From Promethearchaeota archaeon (GTDB taxonomy: Archaea; Asgardarchaeota; Lokiarchaeia; Sigyniarchaeales; SOKP01): a stretch of DNA of 64,000 nt. The stretch covers positions 1-64,000 of the forward strand of contig RDOE01000001.1 in the NCBI GenBank assembly GCA_011364975.1, read 5' to 3'. Every line of letters starts with the position of its first letter. Within the stretch, counting starts at the first letter, position 1. Of this stretch, positions 60,907 to 64,000 are shown piece by piece. The notes under the pieces are model-generated. The model was given only the letters and a program-made list of their open reading frames with translations, was not told the origin of the DNA and did no database searches. The translations under genes were made by a program, and so were the position numbers.

Positions 60907-62874
60907 TTATTTAAGTATTTTAACATTTTCTAATGGAATCCAACCACGTTCCCCCGTTTCTGAACTAACCCAAGCCCAACCACTTTCTTCCTTTTCAATT
61001 GTAAACTCTTGATCCTTAAAGGCTGTCATTTCAGTTGCATCATAATCCTTTAGCATTAAAGCTTTTTTCCCGTCTATTTTTATAAAATTTTTAGGGACCC
61101 AACCTGATTTATCAGAATCAATAATCGCCCAAATCCAACCCGACCATTCAGATTGTTTTTCTTCTACTCTTAAATTATCCCCTTTGTTTAAGATTAAGGG
61201 ATCAGGAAATGATGACACGAAATCCTTTATTACTCTACACCGTCTTTTCTTCATTTTCTCTTCAAAATATTCTTTCAACAAGAAATAAGGTAAATCCCCA
61301 CTTTTGAGAATTGTATCATGAAAGAACTTTAAATTGAAATTATTACCCATTCTTTCTTCCACTTCCCGTCGTAAATCTGCAATTAGGAGCTTTCCAACGA
61401 GATACGACAATTGGTATCCTGGAGTTGTTGTCCATCCCACTACCGCTGCTTTAGCTGCTCCCTCTCCCATTTGGAGTATATTCATTAACATCTTACTAGC
61501 ATCCGCTATTGATCGTTGCTTACAGTGCAATTGGATATCCAATATGATTTCCATTGCTTCCTGTAATTGCATTCCTGATAATAATTGTTGAGTTTTAATT
61601 GGATCATGATGAAATCCTTCTTTTAGCATTAATTCTTCACAATAAAGAGCCCATCCTTCAATAGTTTCATAACTTGGGGACATTTCTAACCCTAACAATC
61701 GGATGAGAGGTGCATAAGTGTTATTGCAAGTAAAATCCAGATGATGACCAGGATAGGCTTCATGAGTCATCCAATAAGATATACTTGTATAAGAATGGCG
61801 TTCCTTTTGTGTAGGAGAGATCATAAAAATTCCAGGTTGTTCTCGATTAAAATAAGGAGGCGCATCATAGGCAGCAAGAGCAATGATTGGTATAAGGTGG
61901 AGAGGAGTTTCAATAATAACTAGCTTCTCTTGAGGGATAGTAGCAAGGTCATGATTTTCTATAAATTCTTTTGCTCGCTCTGCTTCACTCCGAGTGTATT
62001 CAAGCACATTCTCAAACGTCGGTATTAGATCTTCTTTAAAAAACTCTTCAATTCCCTCATTAAGCGTTTTAGTAGGATATCTCTCTTTGAGAATTCGTTT
62101 CATTTGTTTAAATCCAGAGTTAAATAGCTTAGTTCCCTTTTTCATAAGTGTGTTTCGGTCCCAAGGAAGTTTCCTTAAGCTTAATAATTTATCGAATTTT
62201 TCAGGTCCTAAAGCCCAAGCAAATTCATCATTATCTACTGGTAAACTTTTTATCCATTCAATATGGGGCTGGATAACCAAGTTAATCTCTTTAATAGCTT
62301 TTAGAAGTGTATCTTTAAGAGATTCAGCAACTTCTGATGTTTTACTATAAGTTTCAGCCAGAATATGTAAAAATTTAGGAGTTGTTTGTATTTGTTCTAA
62401 AGCTAAATCTCTCCATACTAGTGGGATCGGAGTCTCATCAAAACGAGATTGAAAATCCTTTAAATAATTTGGTAAATTTGTTAAATGGACTATGAGAGCT
62501 TCTGCTACATCGTTAGTTGGGCCCTTTCGTTGGAATAAAAGATAAGCAATTTCTTGAAAATACGCAAATCCATTAGGGTCTTTTTTCCATAAGGGAAATG
62601 CTTCATGCATAAACCGGTTAATATTATGATTGTATTCCATTGCTTTTAGTGAAATTTGGTTTTCGAAATTTAATTTTTCACCGTCTAATTCTTTAATTTC
62701 ATCAATCCATTGACGGAACCATTTAAGATTGTCCTCTATGTGTTCTTTCGTTCCTGATTCTACTACTTTTTCATATTCTTCTTTACCAAATTTGACAGCA
62801 ATTCTAGGATTACGCTTAAAGTACTCTTCTATCCCTCTATTGACTAATTTTTCGAATTTTTGGTTCTCATCCAT
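60907..62874 (-). CDS. DUF885 metallopeptidase with two C-terminal SH3-like domains
   Basis: A 655-residue protein. Residues 1-545 are a DUF885 peptidase with the HEAYPGHH zinc-site motif (371-378), ETIEGWALYCEEL (403-415) and TTPGYQLSYLVG (483-494). Residues 546-600 (RVIKDFVSSFPDPLILNKGDNLRVEEKQSEWSGWIWA..GWVPKNFI) and 605-653 (ALMLKDYDATEMTAFKDQEFTIEKEESGWAWVSSETGERGWIPLENV) are two SH3-like beta barrels with the eukaryotic-like ALxxYDA, GW and GWxPxxxV pattern. SH3 domains may bind cell wall-like or protein partners. Confidence 0.87.
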   Translation of the reverse strand: MDENQKFEKLVNRGIEEYFKRNPRIAVKFGKEEYEKVVESGTKEHIEDNLKWFRQWIDEIKELDGEKLNFENQISLKAMEYNHNINRFMHEAFPLWKKDPNGFAYFQEIAYLLFQRKGPTNDVAEALIVHLTNLPNYLKDFQSRFDETPIPLVWRDLALEQIQTTPKFLHILAETYSKTSEVAESLKDTLLKAIKEINLVIQPHIEWIKSLPVDNDEFAWALGPEKFDKLLSLRKLPWDRNTLMKKGTKLFNSGFKQMKRILKERYPTKTLNEGIEEFFKEDLIPTFENVLEYTRSEAERAKEFIENHDLATIPQEKLVIIETPLHLIPIIALAAYDAPPYFNREQPGIFMISPTQKERHSYTSISYWMTHEAYPGHHLDFTCNNTYAPLIRLLGLEMSPSYETIEGWALYCEELMLKEGFHHDPIKTQQLLSGMQLQEAMEIILDIQLHCKQRSIADASKMLMNILQMGEGAAKAAVVGWTTTPGYQLSYLVGKLLIADLRREVEERMGNNFNLKFFHDTILKSGDLPYFLLKEYFEEKMKKRRCRVIKDFVSSFPDPLILNKGDNLRVEEKQSEWSGWIWAIIDSDKSGWVPKNFIKIDGKKALMLKDYDATEMTAFKDQEFTIEKEESGWAWVSSETGERGWIPLENVKILK

Positions 62875-63038
62875 TATCTTTTCATCTCATAAAAAAATAT
62901 TGATTTAAAAAGCAGAGTTCTTTATTTTAGATTCAAACCCATATATACATTAAAGTAAAGATATATTTAAATTTTGTAGAAAAATTAATTTTGAAAGAGA
63001 GAAATACAAGAAAGGAAATAATACGTTTTATACGAATC

Positions 63039-63062
63039 TTCGTGAAACCTCTCTTTCACGAA
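63039..63062. promoter_or_regulatory. hairpin between peptidase genes
   Basis: A 9-bp perfect inverted repeat TTCGTGAAA / TTTCACGAA with a 6-nt loop, in the 267-bp gap between the M20 peptidase (upstream on the minus strand) and the DUF885 gene. It could end the M20 transcript or be an operator. The rest of the gap is AT-rich without an ORF. Confidence 0.4.
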
Positions 63063-63141
63063 ATTTGATGCATATCCTCTTGATATGGTGATATATCTCG
63101 AAATATTATTTAGATGTTCTAAAAAAAGAAAGAGTTTTACT

Positions 63142-64000
63142 TCAAAGATCAGCACATAAAAAAATTATTAATTCCTTTATATAAATTAAAACTTCTTTTA
63201 ATCGAATATTCTCGTTTACACCATGTTCATTAGAACCAGTGTTTCCTAATCCATGGAAAATTATATCATCGGTTTTAAGGATCTCTGAAACGAATCCCAT
63301 ATCGGTAGAACCAGAAGCTCCTATTATTCTAATCTCATCTTCACTGATTTTTTGAACTTCCATCATAACTTTCTTTAATCGTGTAATATCTGGAGCATTT
63401 GGATTAGTTACCATTGGAGGATACCCCAGATTAAAAGCCACTTTTACATTGAGTAAACTACTTTTAATTTTACCTTTTTCAATAGCTTCCATAATTTCCT
63501 TTATCACATCATCAATGTTTTCATCAGGAATATATCGTCTATTAATTGTTAGAGTACAAAGGCCTGGAACAATGTTAGCTTTGGTTCCTGAATGGATAAT
63601 ATCCAAATTAAACATAGGATACATGTTTCTCTTCTCTCCAGTTCCCAAACGTGGTAATCCGGGAATATTTTTGCTTTCACGCTTCTCAACAATCTTTTTT
63701 AATTTCATCAATTCATTAAGAATAGGAATAGTCTCTTCTAAAGCATTAATCCCCATAAAATTCATTCCAGAATGACAACTTCTCCCTATTGACTCTACTA
63801 CCACGTTTATAGCTCCAGCAGTGCCGATAGGAATAACAGGGATTGTGACACCTTCCATACAGAAGACTGTACCTTTAATATACCCTTTTTCAGCAAGATA
63901 TCTAACTCCTGGCCAAACACCTATTTCCTCATCTGTACAATTTACTATGGTAATATTATACTTTGGAGTTAGATGCAATTTTTCCATAATTTGTAAGGCT
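63142..64000 (-). CDS. M20-family peptidase / deacylase, partial at the window end
   Basis: The frame continues past position 64000, so the N-terminus is missing. At least 285 residues remain. TDEEIG (general base and metal Glu) is near the start, then SCHSGMNFMGINALEETIPILNEL (the lid/dimer domain), SGSTDMGFVSE and the final metal His in NEHGVNE. This is the ArgE/DapE/CPG2 family; the substrate is not known. Met 63987 is internal: ALQI precedes it in frame. Confidence 0.88.
   Translation of the reverse strand, partial: ALQIMEKLHLTPKYNITIVNCTDEEIGVWPGVRYLAEKGYIKGTVFCMEGVTIPVIPIGTAGAINVVVESIGRSCHSGMNFMGINALEETIPILNELMKLKKIVEKRESKNIPGLPRLGTGEKRNMYPMFNLDIIHSGTKANIVPGLCTLTINRRYIPDENIDDVIKEIMEAIEKGKIKSSLLNVKVAFNLGYPPMVTNPNAPDITRLKKVMMEVQKISEDEIRIIGASGSTDMGFVSEILKTDDIIFHGLGNTGSNEHGVNENIRLKEVLIYIKELIIFLCADL

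Noticed and set aside
1..64000. CRISPR arrays, insertion sequences, prophage genes or rRNA genes
   Set aside because: No regularly spaced repeats, transposase-like proteins, phage proteins or rRNA stretches were seen.

Overview
The window is AT-rich archaeal chromosome, most likely from an Asgard (Lokiarchaeia-like) archaeon. The reasons are: archaeal/eukaryote-type ribosomal proteins (L14e, L34e, L32e, L19e, L30, S4e, P-stalk L10/L12 ending in GIGxLF), an archaeal RNase P protein, SecY with a DUF106/EMC3-type partner, a SepSecS/EFSec/tRNA-Sec selenocysteine system, and a scatter of proteins usual in Asgard genomes (roadblock/LC7, longin-like, MglA/Arf-type small GTPase, Yip1, SH3-like domains). 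The lineage call is an inference from gene content.

Layout. 0-4.6 kb: two small membrane proteins, a CPBP membrane protease and an ABC-2 exporter. 4.7-7.7 kb: four tandem copies of one membrane-protein family, then a winged-helix regulator. 7.8-15.6 kb: metabolic genes (GH57, AroD, Adk, SDR, ThiW-like S component, two FAH-fold hydrolases) and a longin-like protein. 15.8-21 kb: a structured leader, the L11-L1-L10-L12 stalk operon, secY and DUF106. 21-30 kb: tRNA-Ser, L14e, cytidylate kinase, L34e, Yip1, RtcA, a Nudix-NMNAT fusion, a SAM-cleaving enzyme, a longin/TPR plus coiled-coil operon and tRNA-Ile. 30-40.6 kb: a decayed gene, SepSecS, tRNA-Sec, an M29-type peptidase, paired Nudix enzymes, EFSec and a roadblock protein. 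40.6-43.5 kb: an exported protein, a DUF4430 protein and an ECF S component around an inverted-repeat intergenic region, possibly a corrinoid or vitamin uptake locus. 43.5-53.1 kb: a minus-strand ribosomal operon from S19 to L15. 53.3-64 kb: cupin, ribokinase, small GTPase, longin-like protein, amidotransferase, beta-propeller, ferredoxin, a DUF885 peptidase with two SH3-like domains and a partial M20 peptidase.

The most striking signal is bulge-helix-bulge (BHB) introns, the kind cut by the tRNA splicing endonuclease. I reconstruct three in tRNA-Ile(UAU), one in the D-arm of tRNA-Sec, one in tRNA-Ser, and a 28-nt one inside the protein gene rpl11. The rpl11 gene is broken by a stop and a frameshift at exactly that point; removing the 28 nt restores an ungapped L11. 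A second signal is start codons: several genes with good Shine-Dalgarno sites have no ATG/GTG/TTG in position and appear to start at ATA, ATT, ATC or CTG. Simple ORF callers truncate these genes.

Coordinates of domains, motifs and stems were read by eye. No alignment or folding program was run.
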